Assembly: GCF_007994075.1 (NCBI RefSeq)
Contig: NZ_VIWU01000001.1
Span: forward strand, 62,001-126,000
Length of the DNA stretch: 64,000 bases
From: Pseudonocardia hierapolitana
GTDB taxonomy: Bacteria > Actinomycetota > Actinomycetes > Mycobacteriales > Pseudonocardiaceae
Direction of reading: 5' to 3'
A model generated the notes under the pieces. It worked only from the letters and a program-made list of their open reading frames with translations. It did not search any database and was not told where the DNA came from. This document shows, in pieces, positions 51,081-60,785 of the stretch (positions are counted from its first letter, which is position 1; each line of letters begins with the position of its first letter). A program made the translations under genes and the position numbers.

Positions 51081-52841
51081 TCAGGTGGTCTTGTCGGTGA
51101 CGCCCGCGGCGTCGAAGGTGGCGACGTCCTGCATGGCCTGGGCCGCGCTCTGCAGCAGCGGGAGGGCGAGGAGCGCGCCGGTGCCCTCGCCGAGACGCAT
51201 ACCGAGGTCGAGCAGCGGGTCGAGCCGCAGGTGGGCGAGGGCTCGGGTGTGACCGGGCTCGGCCGAGCGGTGCCCGGCCACCCAGTACGCCCGCGCGTCC
51301 GGGGCGAACGCGGCCGCGGCGAGAGCGGCGGCGCCGGCGTTCACCCCGTCGAGCAGCACCGGGACGCGCAGCGCGGCGCCGGCGAGCACGAATCCGGCCA
51401 GCGCGGCGTGCTCCAGCCCGCCGACGGCGGCCAGCACGCCGAGCGGGTCGGCCGGGTCGGGCCGGTGCCGGGCCAGCGCGGCGGCCACCACGGACGTCTT
51501 GCGGGAGAAGGTGGCGTCGTCGATGCCGGTGCCGCGGCCCGTGACCTCCCCCGGGTCGGCACCGGTGAAGGCGCTGATCAGGGCGGCTGCCGCAGTGGTG
51601 TTGGCGATGCCCATGTCGCCGGTGACGAGGCAGCGGTTGCCGGCCGCGACGAGGTCACGCGCCGTCTCGATCCCCACCTCGACGGCCGCGCGGGCCTGCT
51701 CGCGGGTGAGCGCGGGACCGGTGGCGAGGTCGGCCGTTCCGTCGGCGACGCGCCGCGCGAGGAGGCCGGGCGCCGGATCGAGCGGAGCGGCCACGCCGAC
51801 GTCCACCACGCACACCTCGACCCCGAGCCGCCGGGCGAAGGCGTTCACCACCGCTCCCCCGCCGAGGAAGTTCACCACCATCTGCGCGGTGACCTCCTGC
51901 GGCCATGGCGTCACGCCCTGCGCGTGCACGCCGTGGTCACCGGCGAAGACCGCCACCGCCGCGGGCTCGGGCACCGGCGGCGGGCACGCCCCGGCGATCC
52001 CGGCGAGTGTGACGGCCAGGTCCTCCACCCGGCCGAGCGCACCGCGCGGCTTCGTCATCCGATCGAGGCGCTCGGCTGCTGCGGCCTGCGCGTCGGCGTC
52101 CGGGGGCGTGATCGCGGCGACCGTCTCGGCCAGCAGGTCCATCGGTTCCTCCCCGGGCAGCCCTCGGCGTCCGTAGGTGTCGTGGTGCACGGCCCAGCGC
52201 AACGGACGGCGGCGAGCCCAGCCCGCGGCGGCGAGCTCCGGCTCGTCCGGGAAGGCGTCGACGTGCCCGACGCAGAGGTAGGCGACCACTTCCAGGTGCT
52301 GCGGGAGGCCCAGCAGTGCGGCGAGCGCCCGCTCGTCCGCGAAGCTCACCCAGCCGACGCCGAGGCCCTCCGCCCGCGCGGCGAGCCAGAGGTTCTGCAC
52401 CGCACCGACCACCGAGTACGGCGCGGTCCGCGGCTGGGTGTGCCTGCCGAGGACGTGCCTGCCGCCGCGGGTCGGGTCGCAGGTCACGGCGATGTTGAGC
52501 GGTGTGTCGAGGATCGCCTCGACCTTCACGTCCCGGAACGCTGCCGCGCGCGCCGCCGGCAGCGACGCGGCATAGGCCGCCCGGGCCGCCGCGACGTGCG
52601 CGTGCACCCGCTCGCGCACCGCGCGGTCGCGCAGCACGAGGAAGTCCCACGGCTGGGAGAACCCGACCGAGGGCGCTGCGTGCGCGGCCTCCAGCACGCG
52701 GACGAGCACGGCGTCGTCGACGGGATCGTCCCGGAACCCGGCCCGCACGTCCCTGCGGGAGTGCACGGTGTCGTAGAACCCCTTCCGACGCCAACGCATG
52801 TCCTCAGTGGAACCACAGCGCCGTTCGTCGGAATCGGTCAC
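51081..52841 (-). CDS. bluB-cobT: BluB-CobT fusion (DMB synthase / DMB phosphoribosyltransferase)
   Basis: 586 residues in one frame. Residues 1-225 are BluB: FYDTVHSRRDVRAGF, AAPSVGFSQPWDFLVL and VVGAVQNLWLAARAEGLGVG; it splits FMN to 5,6-dimethylbenzimidazole. Residues 240-586 are CobT: ERLDRMTKPRGALGRVEDLA, FAGDHGVHAQGVTPWPQEVT, GDMGIANTTAAAALI and the active-site LGMRLGEGTGALLAL; it joins that base to ribose phosphate. No stop separates the halves, so the lower ligand of B12 is made and activated by one protein. GTG 52841 overlaps the CobI stop (GTGA). Confidence 0.88.
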   Translation of the reverse strand: MTDSDERRCGSTEDMRWRRKGFYDTVHSRRDVRAGFRDDPVDDAVLVRVLEAAHAAPSVGFSQPWDFLVLRDRAVRERVHAHVAAARAAYAASLPAARAAAFRDVKVEAILDTPLNIAVTCDPTRGGRHVLGRHTQPRTAPYSVVGAVQNLWLAARAEGLGVGWVSFADERALAALLGLPQHLEVVAYLCVGHVDAFPDEPELAAAGWARRRPLRWAVHHDTYGRRGLPGEEPMDLLAETVAAITPPDADAQAAAAERLDRMTKPRGALGRVEDLAVTLAGIAGACPPPVPEPAAVAVFAGDHGVHAQGVTPWPQEVTAQMVVNFLGGGAVVNAFARRLGVEVCVVDVGVAAPLDPAPGLLARRVADGTADLATGPALTREQARAAVEVGIETARDLVAAGNRCLVTGDMGIANTTAAAALISAFTGADPGEVTGRGTGIDDATFSRKTSVVAAALARHRPDPADPLGVLAAVGGLEHAALAGFVLAGAALRVPVLLDGVNAGAAALAAAAFAPDARAYWVAGHRSAEPGHTRALAHLRLDPLLDLGMRLGEGTGALLALPLLQSAAQAMQDVATFDAAGVTDKTT

Positions 52842-53572
52842 AGGGCCCCGCCTCGGCCGCGGCGTTTCGGGGGCACGATCAGCGTGGACAGGTAGGGGCC
52901 CTGTTCGTCGGGGTCCAGTTCGGCCGCGGGGCGGATGTCCTCCTCCGGCAGGCCGAGGCCGGCGCCGTACACGGCCTCCTCGAGGCGGCCGGTCTCGCGG
53001 AGCACGGCGAGGGTCTCGGGCAACATCCGGCCGAACTTGTAGGCGGCCACGGCGTCGCCGCGCTCCAGTGCCTCGCGGAACCGTTCGGGGCCTGCCGTCA
53101 TCGGGAACAGGGCGAGGGGCTCGCGGCCCTCGACGAGCGGCGTGCCGGAGCGTGCCGCGAGGTCCTGCATGGCGCTGATCCCGGGGACGAGCTGCACGTC
53201 CAGCTCGCCCAGCACCCCCCGCACGGACGCGGCGAGGTAGCTGAACGTCGAGTAGATGCACGGGTCGCCGATCGTCGCGAAGACGGCGGTGCCGTCGGGG
53301 TGCGCGGCGAACCAGGCCGCGACCTGCGCCGCGGCCGCGTCCCATGCGCGCTCACGGGCTTGGGTGTGCTCGCGGTCGTGCAGCGCGAAGACCACGCGCT
53401 CCACCCGCCACGCCTCCGCGTAGAACAGGACGGTCTGTTCGGCGCGGCCGGTCTCGCCGGAGTCGGCGACGGGCACGAACACGACATCGGCCTTGGCCAG
53501 CAGGTTCGCCGCCTTGACGGTGACGAGCTCGGGGTCGCCCGGGCCGACCCCCACCCCGACCAGCGTGTTCAT
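52838..53572 (-). CDS. cobI: Precorrin-2 C20-methyltransferase
   Basis: 244 residues from ATG 53572, which overlaps the CobN stop by 4 bases. VGVGVGPGDPELVTVKAANL near the front and FATIGDPCIYSTFSYLAASV are the tetrapyrrole methylase motifs of CobI; LVPGISAMQDLAARSG follows. It adds a methyl group to C20 of precorrin-2, an early step of the corrin ring. Confidence 0.87.
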   Translation of the reverse strand: MNTLVGVGVGPGDPELVTVKAANLLAKADVVFVPVADSGETGRAEQTVLFYAEAWRVERVVFALHDREHTQARERAWDAAAAQVAAWFAAHPDGTAVFATIGDPCIYSTFSYLAASVRGVLGELDVQLVPGISAMQDLAARSGTPLVEGREPLALFPMTAGPERFREALERGDAVAAYKFGRMLPETLAVLRETGRLEEAVYGAGLGLPEEDIRPAAELDPDEQGPYLSTLIVPPKRRGRGGAL

Positions 53573-56500
53573 TGCTGCCCCTCCAGGTCGCCCTCGAGGT
53601 CGAGGTAGGTCTGGCGGAGCCGGTCGAGCACCGCGTCGTCGGGCTTGGCCCACATGCCGCGGTCGGCCGCTTCGAGGAGCCGCTCGGTGATCCCGCGCAG
53701 CGCCCATGGGTTGCTCTGCTCCATGAACGCGCGGTTGGTCTCGTCGAACACGTAGCTCTCGGCGAGCTGCCCGTACATCCAGTCGTCGACGACGCCTGCG
53801 GTGGCGTCGTAGCCGAACAGGTAGTCGACGGTGGCGGCCAGCTCGAACGCGCCCTTGTAGCCGTGGCGCTGCATCGCGGCGATCCACTTCGGGTTCACCA
53901 CGCGGGCGCGGAACACCCGCTTGGTCTCCTCGGCGAGCGTGCGGGTCTTCACCGCCTGCGGCACCGCGGAGTCGCCGACGTACGCGGCGGGCGAGCGCCC
54001 GGTGAGCGCGCGCACCATCGCGACCATGCCGCCGTGGTACTGGAAGTAGTCGTCGGAGTCGACGATGTCGTGCTCGCGGGTGTCCTGGTTCTTCGCCGCG
54101 ACCGCGATCCGCCGGAACGACTGCTCCATGTCGGCTCGCGCCTCGCGCCCGTCCAGGTCGCGGCCGTAGGCGTAGCCGCCCCACACCGCGTAGACCTCGG
54201 CGAGGTCGGCGTCGCTGCGCCAGTTGCGGGCGTCGATCAGCGGCAGCAGGCCCGCCCCGTACGCGCCGGGCTTGGAGCCGAAGATCCGCGACGTGGCGCG
54301 GCGGCGGTCGCCGTGCTGCGCGGTGTCCTCGTCGACGTGCGCGCGCAAGTAGTTCTGCTCCGCCGGCTCGTCCAGCTCGGCGACGGCGCGGATCGCGTCG
54401 TCCAAGAGCGTGATGACGTGCGGGAACGCGTCGCGGAAGAACCCCGAGATGCGGACGGTGACGTCGATGCGCGGACGGCCCAGCTCCTCGAGCGGCACGA
54501 CCTCGAACCCGGTGACGCGGCGCGACGCGTCGTCCCAGACCGGGCGGCAGCCGATGAGCGCGAGGATCTCGGCGAGGTCGTCACCCTGGGTGCGCATGGC
54601 GCTCGTGCCCCAGACCGTGAGACCGACCGACCGCGGGTAGGTGCCGGTGTCGGCGAGGTGGCGCGCGACCAGGGAGTCGGCCAGCGCCGAACCGATCTCC
54701 CATGCGGAGCGGGACGGGATCGCCTTGGGGTCGACCGAGTAGAAGTTCCGGCCGGTCGGGAGGACGTTGACCAGTCCGCGGGTCGGCGAGCCGGACGGGC
54801 CGGCCGGCACGTACCCGCCGTCGAGGGCGTGCAGCACCGCGGTGACCTCGTCGGTGGTGCGCTCCAGCCGCGGGACGACCTCCGCGCAGCCGAACTCGAG
54901 CACGGCCACGACGGAGGGGATCTCCTCCCCCAGCAGGTCGGCGCAGACGGCGGCGGGCTCGCGCCACCCGCGCTCCTGGAGGCGGGTGACGAGCGCCCGG
55001 GCGACGCCCTCGAGCACATCGACGAGATCGGCCCCGGTGACGGCGGGCCCGGGCGCAACGGCGAGCAGCTGCCCCATCCGACGAGCGGCGCGTTCGTCGG
55101 AACCTATCCGACGAACGCGCCGTTCGTCGGAGTCGTCGAGTGCGTCGGGGCGCTCGCCGGGGGCCGCGAGAAGGGCTTGCTCGTCCAGCCCCGCCCAGGA
55201 CGCGAGGGCCGCCCGGAGGCCCGGGAGGGCCTGCTTGCCGCCCCAGACCTGGCTCGCCCGCAGGATCGACAGCACCAGGTTCACCTGGGCCTCGCCCTCC
55301 GGGGGGCCGCCGAGGATGTGCAGGCCGTCGCGGATCTGGACGTCCTTGACCTCGCACAGGTAGCCGTCGATGTGGAGGACGAAGTCGTCGAAGTCGTGTT
55401 CGCCGGGGGCGGCGTCGACGTGCAGGTCGTGGTGCAGCTGCGCGGCCGTGACGACCTCCCAGATCTGCGTGCGCAGCGCGGGCAGCTTGGCCGGGTCCAT
55501 CGCCTGCACCGTGGCGTACTCGTCGAGCAGCTGCTCCAGCTTGGCCATCTCGCCGTAGGTGTCGGCGCGGGCCATCGGCGGCACGAGGTGGTCCACCACC
55601 ACGGCGTGGCCGCGGCGCTTGGCCTGCGTGCCCTCCCCCGGGTCGTTGACGATGAACGGGTAGACGAGCGGCAGCTCGCCGAGCACGGCGTCCGGGGCGT
55701 CCTCGGCGGCGAGGCCGAGGCCCTTGCCGGGCAGCCATTCGAGGGTGCCGTGCTTGCCGAGGTGGATCACTGCGTCCGCGCCGAACTCCTCGTCGATGAA
55801 GCGGTAGGCGGCCAGGTAGTGGTGCGACGGCGGCAGGTCCGGGTCGTGGTAGATCGCCACCGGGTTCTCCCCGAACCCGCGCGGCGGCTGGATCATCAGC
55901 ACCACGTTGCCGAACTGCAGCGACGCCAGCACGATCTCGTCACCGTCGACGTACAGGGAGCCCGGCGGCTCCCCCCAGTGCTCCCGCATCCCGTCGGTGA
56001 GCGCGGAGGGCAGCGCGTCGAACCAGCGCCGGTGGTCGGCGAGCCGGACGCGGGCCGGCGCGGCCGCCAGCTGTTCCTCGGTGAGCCACTCGACGTCGTG
56101 GCCGCCCGCCGCGATGAGCGAGTGGATGAGCGTGTCGGAGTCCTCGGGGAAGTCCCCGATCGCGTACCCGGCCTCCCGCAGCGCGCGCAGCAGCACGACG
56201 GCGGACGCGGGTGTGTCCAGCCCCACCGCGTTGCCCACCCGCGAGTGCTTTGTCGGGTAGCTCGACAGCACGACGGCCAGCTTCCGGCCGGCGACCGGGG
56301 TGGCGTGCAGCCGCGCGTGCCGCACCGCGAGGCCGGCCAGTCGGGCGGCGCGCTCGGGGTCGGCGCGGTAGACCGGGATGTCGTCGCCGGGTTCGGTCTC
56401 CTTGAACGAGAACGGCACCGTGATCAGCCGGCCGTCGAACTCCGGGATCGCGACCTGCATCGCCGCGTCCATCGGCGAGAGCGCGGCGTCGGATGCCGCC

Positions 56501-57276
56501 CACGTCGCCCGTGATGTCGTCAGGCACAGCCCCTGGAGCACCGGGACGTCGAGGGTCGCCAGCGCGCCGGCGTCCCACGAGTCCTCCTCGCCGCCCGCGC
56601 TCGCGTCCGCCGCGACCGTGCCGCCCGCGGCGAGCACGGTGGCGACCAACGCGTCCGCCCTGCCGAGCAGCTCCATCAACTCCGGCTGTGCACCGCGCAG
56701 CGAGCCGCAGAACACGGGCAGCGCGTTGGCGCCGCGGGCCTCGATCGCGTCGCACAGCACGTCGACGAACGCGGTGTTGCCGCTCGTCTCGTGGGCCCGG
56801 TAGAAGACCACCCCGACGGTGGGCTTCGCCGGATCCTGCGTCCGGGCGCCGTGCACGCCGAACTCGGGCATGGCCTCCGGCGGGTCGAAGCCCTCGCCGG
56901 TGAGCAGCACCGTGTCGGACAGGAAGCGGTGCAGCTCGCGCAGGTTCGCGGTGCCGCCCGCCGCGAGGTAGGCGAGCGCCTCCGACGCGACGCCCGCCGG
57001 CACCGTCGAGGCGGCCATCAGCTCGGCGTCGGGCGCCGCCTCACCACCCAGCAGCACGACGGGCAGCCCGGACGCGACCAGCGCGTCGACCCCCTCCGGC
57101 CAGGCCCGGCGCCCGCCCAGCAGCCGCAGCACGACGACGGCGACGCCGTCGAGCAGCGGTGGCAGCCCGTCGGGATCGACGCGGGCCGGGTTGGCGGTGC
57201 GGTAGAGCGCCCCGGAGCTGCGGGCGGCCAAGAGCTCCGTGTCGGCGGTGGACAGCAGCAGCACGGGCTGCGTCAT
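53569..57276 (-). CDS. cobN: Cobaltochelatase subunit CobN
   Basis: 1235 residues, the usual length. VIHLGKHGTLEWLPGKGLGL near residue 503 and SDDYFQYHGGMVAMVRAL near 1075 are family hallmarks. With CobS and CobT-type ATPase subunits it inserts cobalt into hydrogenobyrinate a,c-diamide in the aerobic pathway; those partners are not in this window. It is first in the operon, directly behind a cobalamin riboswitch, GGGAGG standing 7 bases before the ATG. Confidence 0.9.
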   Translation of the reverse strand: MTQPVLLLSTADTELLAARSSGALYRTANPARVDPDGLPPLLDGVAVVVLRLLGGRRAWPEGVDALVASGLPVVLLGGEAAPDAELMAASTVPAGVASEALAYLAAGGTANLRELHRFLSDTVLLTGEGFDPPEAMPEFGVHGARTQDPAKPTVGVVFYRAHETSGNTAFVDVLCDAIEARGANALPVFCGSLRGAQPELMELLGRADALVATVLAAGGTVAADASAGGEEDSWDAGALATLDVPVLQGLCLTTSRATWAASDAALSPMDAAMQVAIPEFDGRLITVPFSFKETEPGDDIPVYRADPERAARLAGLAVRHARLHATPVAGRKLAVVLSSYPTKHSRVGNAVGLDTPASAVVLLRALREAGYAIGDFPEDSDTLIHSLIAAGGHDVEWLTEEQLAAAPARVRLADHRRWFDALPSALTDGMREHWGEPPGSLYVDGDEIVLASLQFGNVVLMIQPPRGFGENPVAIYHDPDLPPSHHYLAAYRFIDEEFGADAVIHLGKHGTLEWLPGKGLGLAAEDAPDAVLGELPLVYPFIVNDPGEGTQAKRRGHAVVVDHLVPPMARADTYGEMAKLEQLLDEYATVQAMDPAKLPALRTQIWEVVTAAQLHHDLHVDAAPGEHDFDDFVLHIDGYLCEVKDVQIRDGLHILGGPPEGEAQVNLVLSILRASQVWGGKQALPGLRAALASWAGLDEQALLAAPGERPDALDDSDERRVRRIGSDERAARRMGQLLAVAPGPAVTGADLVDVLEGVARALVTRLQERGWREPAAVCADLLGEEIPSVVAVLEFGCAEVVPRLERTTDEVTAVLHALDGGYVPAGPSGSPTRGLVNVLPTGRNFYSVDPKAIPSRSAWEIGSALADSLVARHLADTGTYPRSVGLTVWGTSAMRTQGDDLAEILALIGCRPVWDDASRRVTGFEVVPLEELGRPRIDVTVRISGFFRDAFPHVITLLDDAIRAVAELDEPAEQNYLRAHVDEDTAQHGDRRRATSRIFGSKPGAYGAGLLPLIDARNWRSDADLAEVYAVWGGYAYGRDLDGREARADMEQSFRRIAVAAKNQDTREHDIVDSDDYFQYHGGMVAMVRALTGRSPAAYVGDSAVPQAVKTRTLAEETKRVFRARVVNPKWIAAMQRHGYKGAFELAATVDYLFGYDATAGVVDDWMYGQLAESYVFDETNRAFMEQSNPWALRGITERLLEAADRGMWAKPDDAVLDRLRQTYLDLEGDLEGQQ

Positions 57277-57281
57277 CGGCG

Positions 57282-57425
57282 TTCCTCCCGAGGGTCCGCG
57301 CCCTCTGCTCGGCGGAGTCGTGACGGCAGCGAGTGTCTGGCTCCCGGGGGCACCCCCGGTGACAGTGGCGGGACCGCGCCGGACTCACACCGGCTTCCTG
57401 CACTGCCGTCGCTCCAGAACTGGAA
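57282..57425 (-). ncRNA. Cobalamin riboswitch before cobN
   Basis: On the minus strand: GAAGCCGGTGTGAGTCCGGC, then GCGGTCCCGCCACTGTCACC (the B12 box and conserved core), then GGGAGCCAGACACTCG. GACGGCAG (57322-57329 on the plus strand) pairs with CTGCCGTC (57403-57410) to close the core. GAGGG-6-CCCTC near 57291-57308, just before the ribosome binding site, could be the switching hairpin. B12 excess should shut off the operon. Confidence 0.92.
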
Positions 57426-57608
57426 CACACCGCGGGCACGCCGGTCAACGTGGCGTGAGGATGACGACGCCGTCGGCCGGCTGATTCCCGCGGCCGCGTG
57501 GGACGGGCCGGGCGGTGGGCACCGCCGATGGAGGTGGGGTTTCCCCGACCCCGGCGTGACCGGCGCACTGCAATGCCCCCATGGCCTCCGCGACGGGAAG
57601 CTCCTCCC

Positions 57609-59738
57609 GTGATCGGGAACGAGCGGCGGCGGCCGGCGACGGTGCGGGTAGCGGTGTGGAGCGCGCGGCACCCGTGGTGGGCGATCGCGGGGTGGATCGG
57701 CTTCGTCCTGCTCTGCGTGGGCGCCGGCGCGGCCACCGGCACGAACCGTGGCACGCTCGCCGACTTCCGGATCGGCGAGGCGGGCCGTGCCGAGACCATC
57801 GCCGAGGACGCCGGGCTCACCCCACCGCTCGTCGAGCAGGTGTTGATCACCGCGCCGTCCGGGAGGCTCGATCCGGCCGCCGCGGGCGCCGCCGCCCGCG
57901 ACGTGACGGCCCGGATGCGGGCACTGCCGGTGGTCGCGGCGGTCGGCGAGCCCGTGCGGTCGGTGGACGGCGCCGCGGTGCGGGTGCCCGTCACGCTGGC
58001 AGGCGACCCGGACACGGCGCGCAGGACGGTGCGCACCCTGCTCCCCGAGACCACGGCCGTGCAGGCCGTCCACCCGGACCTCGTCGTCGTCCAGACCGGG
58101 AACGCCTCGATCTCGGTGGGGGTGAACGACAAGCAGGGTGCCGACCTCGCCCGCGTCGAGCTGATCAGCCTGCCGGTCACGTTCGCGATCCTGTTCCTGG
58201 CGTTCGGGTCCGCACTGGCCGCCGGGCTGCCGGTGCTGCTCGCGATCTCGGCGTTCGCCGGCTCGGTCGGCCTGTACGCGGTGGCGTCCTGGGCGTTCCC
58301 GGACGCGGGCGGGGCGGCCGTCAGCGTCGTGTTCCTGCTCGGGATGGCCGTGGGCGTCGACTACGCCCTGTTCTGCGTCAAGCGGGTGCGCGAGGAGCGC
58401 GCCCGCGGGCTGGACCGGGTCGCCGCCGTGGAGGCTGCGGCCGCCACCTCCGGGCGGGCCGTCGTGACGTCCGGGATCGCCGTCGTCGTGTCGCTGGCCG
58501 GCCTGTACCTCGTCGGCGACGTGATCTTCTCCTCGGTGGCGACCGGCGCGATCCTCGTCGTCGCGGTCGCGCTGGCCGGCTCGCTCACGGTGCTGCCGGC
58601 GCTGCTCGTCGTGCTGGCCCCCTGGACGGGCGGCCGGCGCCGGCACGCGCGGGACGGTTCGGTCGGCCGATGGGCCGCGGTGCTGCAGCCCGCGCTGCGG
58701 CGTCCGGGCGTCACGCTGATGGCCGGCGTGGCGATCACGGCCGCGGTCGCGGCCCCGGCCCTCGCGATGCGGCTGGGCACCGAGGGCAAGGAGACGTTCC
58801 CCGTGAGCGTGCCCGCGGTCGCCGCCTACTCGCAGCTGACCACGGCGTTCCCGGAGGCGGGCGCGGCGCACCTCGTGGCGGTGCGCGCCGAGCCGGCCCG
58901 GGCCGCCGAGGTGGCCGCCGCCCTCGCCCGGCTCGCCGCAGGCACGGCGGGCGGCGGGGTCCGCACCAGCGCGGACGGCACCACCAGCGTGTTCAGCGTG
59001 CCGATGCCGCACCCGGAGAACTCCACCGAGGCCGTCGGCTCGCTCGAGCGGCTGCGCCGGGATCTGCTGCCCGCCGGTCTCGGGACGTCCGGTGTGGAGT
59101 ACGCGGTGAGTGGGGAGGTGGCGCGCGGGGTGGACTACGCCGCGCACCAGGACGCGCGGATCCCCTGGGTGATCGCGTTCGTCTCCGTCGCGACGCTGGT
59201 GGTGATGCTGCTCGCGTTCGGTTCGGTGCCGCTCGCCGCGATCGGCGTGGCCATCAACCTCGCCGCGGTCGCCGTGGCGTGGGGTGTGCTCACGCTCGTG
59301 TTCCAGGGCACGTGGGCGCAGGACCTGCTCGGGTTCACCTCCACCGGGTTCGTCGGCTCCCGGATGCCGCTGATGGTCCTGGCGATCCTCGTCGGCCTCT
59401 CCACCGACTACCAGATCTTCGTGGTCAGCCGGATCCGCGAGGCGGTGGACCGCGGCGTGCCCACTCGGCAGGCCGTGCTCGACGGGATCGCCGGCTCGGC
59501 CGCGGTCGTCACGAGCGGCGCGGTGATCATGCTGTCGGTGTTCGCGAGCTTCCTGTTCATCGAGCGGATCGAGATGAAGCAGGTGGCCGTCGGCCTGTCG
59601 GTCGCGGTGCTGTTCGACGCCGTCGTGCTGCGGATCCTCATCCTGCCGTCGGTGATGACGCTGCTCGGCGAGCGCAGCTGGTGGCCGGGCCGACCGGCCG
59701 CGCAGCCCGCCGCAACCCCGGTCCGGGCGCTCGTCTGA
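57609..59738 (+). CDS. MMPL-family (RND) transporter
   Basis: 709 residues from GTG 57609. Two sets of membrane helices follow the plan 1+5 / 1+5: WWAIAGWIGFVLLCVGAG at the front, FLLGMAVGVDYALFCVKRVR (proton relay GxxxDY) near residue 245, and the matching LAILVGLSTDYQIFVVSRIR near 600. MMPL proteins export lipids or drugs; substrate unknown. The IclR gene follows closely. Confidence 0.87.
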   Translation: MIGNERRRPATVRVAVWSARHPWWAIAGWIGFVLLCVGAGAATGTNRGTLADFRIGEAGRAETIAEDAGLTPPLVEQVLITAPSGRLDPAAAGAAARDVTARMRALPVVAAVGEPVRSVDGAAVRVPVTLAGDPDTARRTVRTLLPETTAVQAVHPDLVVVQTGNASISVGVNDKQGADLARVELISLPVTFAILFLAFGSALAAGLPVLLAISAFAGSVGLYAVASWAFPDAGGAAVSVVFLLGMAVGVDYALFCVKRVREERARGLDRVAAVEAAAATSGRAVVTSGIAVVVSLAGLYLVGDVIFSSVATGAILVVAVALAGSLTVLPALLVVLAPWTGGRRRHARDGSVGRWAAVLQPALRRPGVTLMAGVAITAAVAAPALAMRLGTEGKETFPVSVPAVAAYSQLTTAFPEAGAAHLVAVRAEPARAAEVAAALARLAAGTAGGGVRTSADGTTSVFSVPMPHPENSTEAVGSLERLRRDLLPAGLGTSGVEYAVSGEVARGVDYAAHQDARIPWVIAFVSVATLVVMLLAFGSVPLAAIGVAINLAAVAVAWGVLTLVFQGTWAQDLLGFTSTGFVGSRMPLMVLAILVGLSTDYQIFVVSRIREAVDRGVPTRQAVLDGIAGSAAVVTSGAVIMLSVFASFLFIERIEMKQVAVGLSVAVLFDAVVLRILILPSVMTLLGERSWWPGRPAAQPAATPVRALV

Positions 59739-59743
59739 CTAAG

Positions 59744-60559
59744 ATGTGCGCGATGCGCACGGAAGATCCACCGTCTCACAGCCGGAACGACCACGGGCCG
59801 CATTTCGTGCAGTCGGTCGCCCGCGCACTGGCGGTGCTCCGATCGTTCTCCGGCGAGCGGCCGAGGCAGTCGCTCTCCGACGTGGCACGGGAGACCGGAC
59901 TCGACCGCGCGACCGCACGCAGGCTGCTGCTGACGCTGGCCGACCTCGGGTACGTGGCGGGCGACGGACGGATGTTCGAGCTGACCCCGCGCATCCTGGA
60001 GCTCGGCTACGCGTACCTGTCCGGGATGTCGCTGCCCGAGATCGCCCAGCCACACCTGCAGAAGCTCGCCGCGGAGCTCAACGAGACGGCAGCGCTGGCC
60101 GTGCTCGACGGCGACGACATCGTCTACGTGGCCCTCGTCCCCAGCGCTCGGCTGGCCGCGGTGAAGATCAACATCGGGACCCGGTTCGACGCCTACGCCA
60201 CCTCCATGGGACGGGTGCTCCTCGCGGGCCTGCCGGCAGCGGAGCTCGATCGCTACCTCGACCGGCTGCACCTCACCACTCGCACCGAACGGACCGTCCG
60301 CACGGTGGAGCAGCTCCGCCACGAGATCGACAAGGTGCGCTCCCAGGGCTGGGCGCTGGTCGACTCCGAGCTGGAGGAGGGGCTGCGCGGCGCGGCCGCC
60401 CCGGTGCGCGACCGGGCGGGACGCACGATCGCGGCCGCCAACGTGTCGGTGCACGCCGGGCGCACGACGCCGGAGCTCGTGGAGCGCGAGCACGTGCCTG
60501 CGATCCTGCGCACGGCGCGGCTGATCGAGGCCGACCTCGTGGGCAGCGCGCTCCGCTAA
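59744..60559 (+). CDS. IclR-family transcriptional regulator (PcaR/QuiR-like)
   Basis: 271 residues, or 268 from ATG 59753. Winged helix near 20-85 (VQSVARALAVLRSFSGERPR, DVARETGLDRATARRLLLTL); ligand-binding domain to the end (FDAYATSMGRVLLAGLPAAE; GWALVDSELEEGLRGAAAPV). It resembles regulators of protocatechuate and quinate use. GTGCGC-GAT-GCGCAC (59746-59760) overlaps the start, and a related perfect palindrome stands before the transporter gene, so it probably controls both. Confidence 0.87.
   Translation: MCAMRTEDPPSHSRNDHGPHFVQSVARALAVLRSFSGERPRQSLSDVARETGLDRATARRLLLTLADLGYVAGDGRMFELTPRILELGYAYLSGMSLPEIAQPHLQKLAAELNETAALAVLDGDDIVYVALVPSARLAAVKINIGTRFDAYATSMGRVLLAGLPAAELDRYLDRLHLTTRTERTVRTVEQLRHEIDKVRSQGWALVDSELEEGLRGAAAPVRDRAGRTIAAANVSVHAGRTTPELVEREHVPAILRTARLIEADLVGSALR
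59746..59760. promoter_or_regulatory. IclR autoregulatory palindrome
   Basis: GTGCGC-GAT-GCGCAC, a perfect 6-3-6 inverted repeat covering the two possible start codons of the IclR gene. It shares the half-site TGCGCAC with the operator at 60741. Confidence 0.45.
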
Positions 60560-60740
60560 CCACCCTCCGCTCGCTCGGGCAGGCGAGCGTTCGATGATCA
60601 AGCCGGGCCCGTTTCACGATGCGCAGCGTGCGCGCGTGGCACTCGGGCGCGGCTCCATCCTCCCGCTCGAGCCCTTCGGGCCGGCCGAAATCCCGCGCTT
60701 GACGGCGCACCCACCTGTTCCTAATCTCTCCCCATTCCAC

Positions 60741-60760
60741 ATGCGCACAGCTGTGCGCAT
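60741..60760. promoter_or_regulatory. 20-bp perfect palindrome before the MHS transporter gene
   Basis: ATGCGCACAGCTGTGCGCAT reads the same on both strands. It lies 25 bases before the transporter GTG, is followed by a further half-site GTGCACAG, and matches the half-site at the IclR start. A likely IclR operator. Confidence 0.65.
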
Positions 60761-60785
60761 CGTGCACAGCTTCAAAGGAGAAGAC

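Noticed and set aside
57581..60559. One open frame of 992 residues across the MMPL and IclR genes
   Set aside because: Its first 720 residues are an Arg/Gly/Ala-rich shadow of the MMPL gene in another frame; only the IclR end is real.
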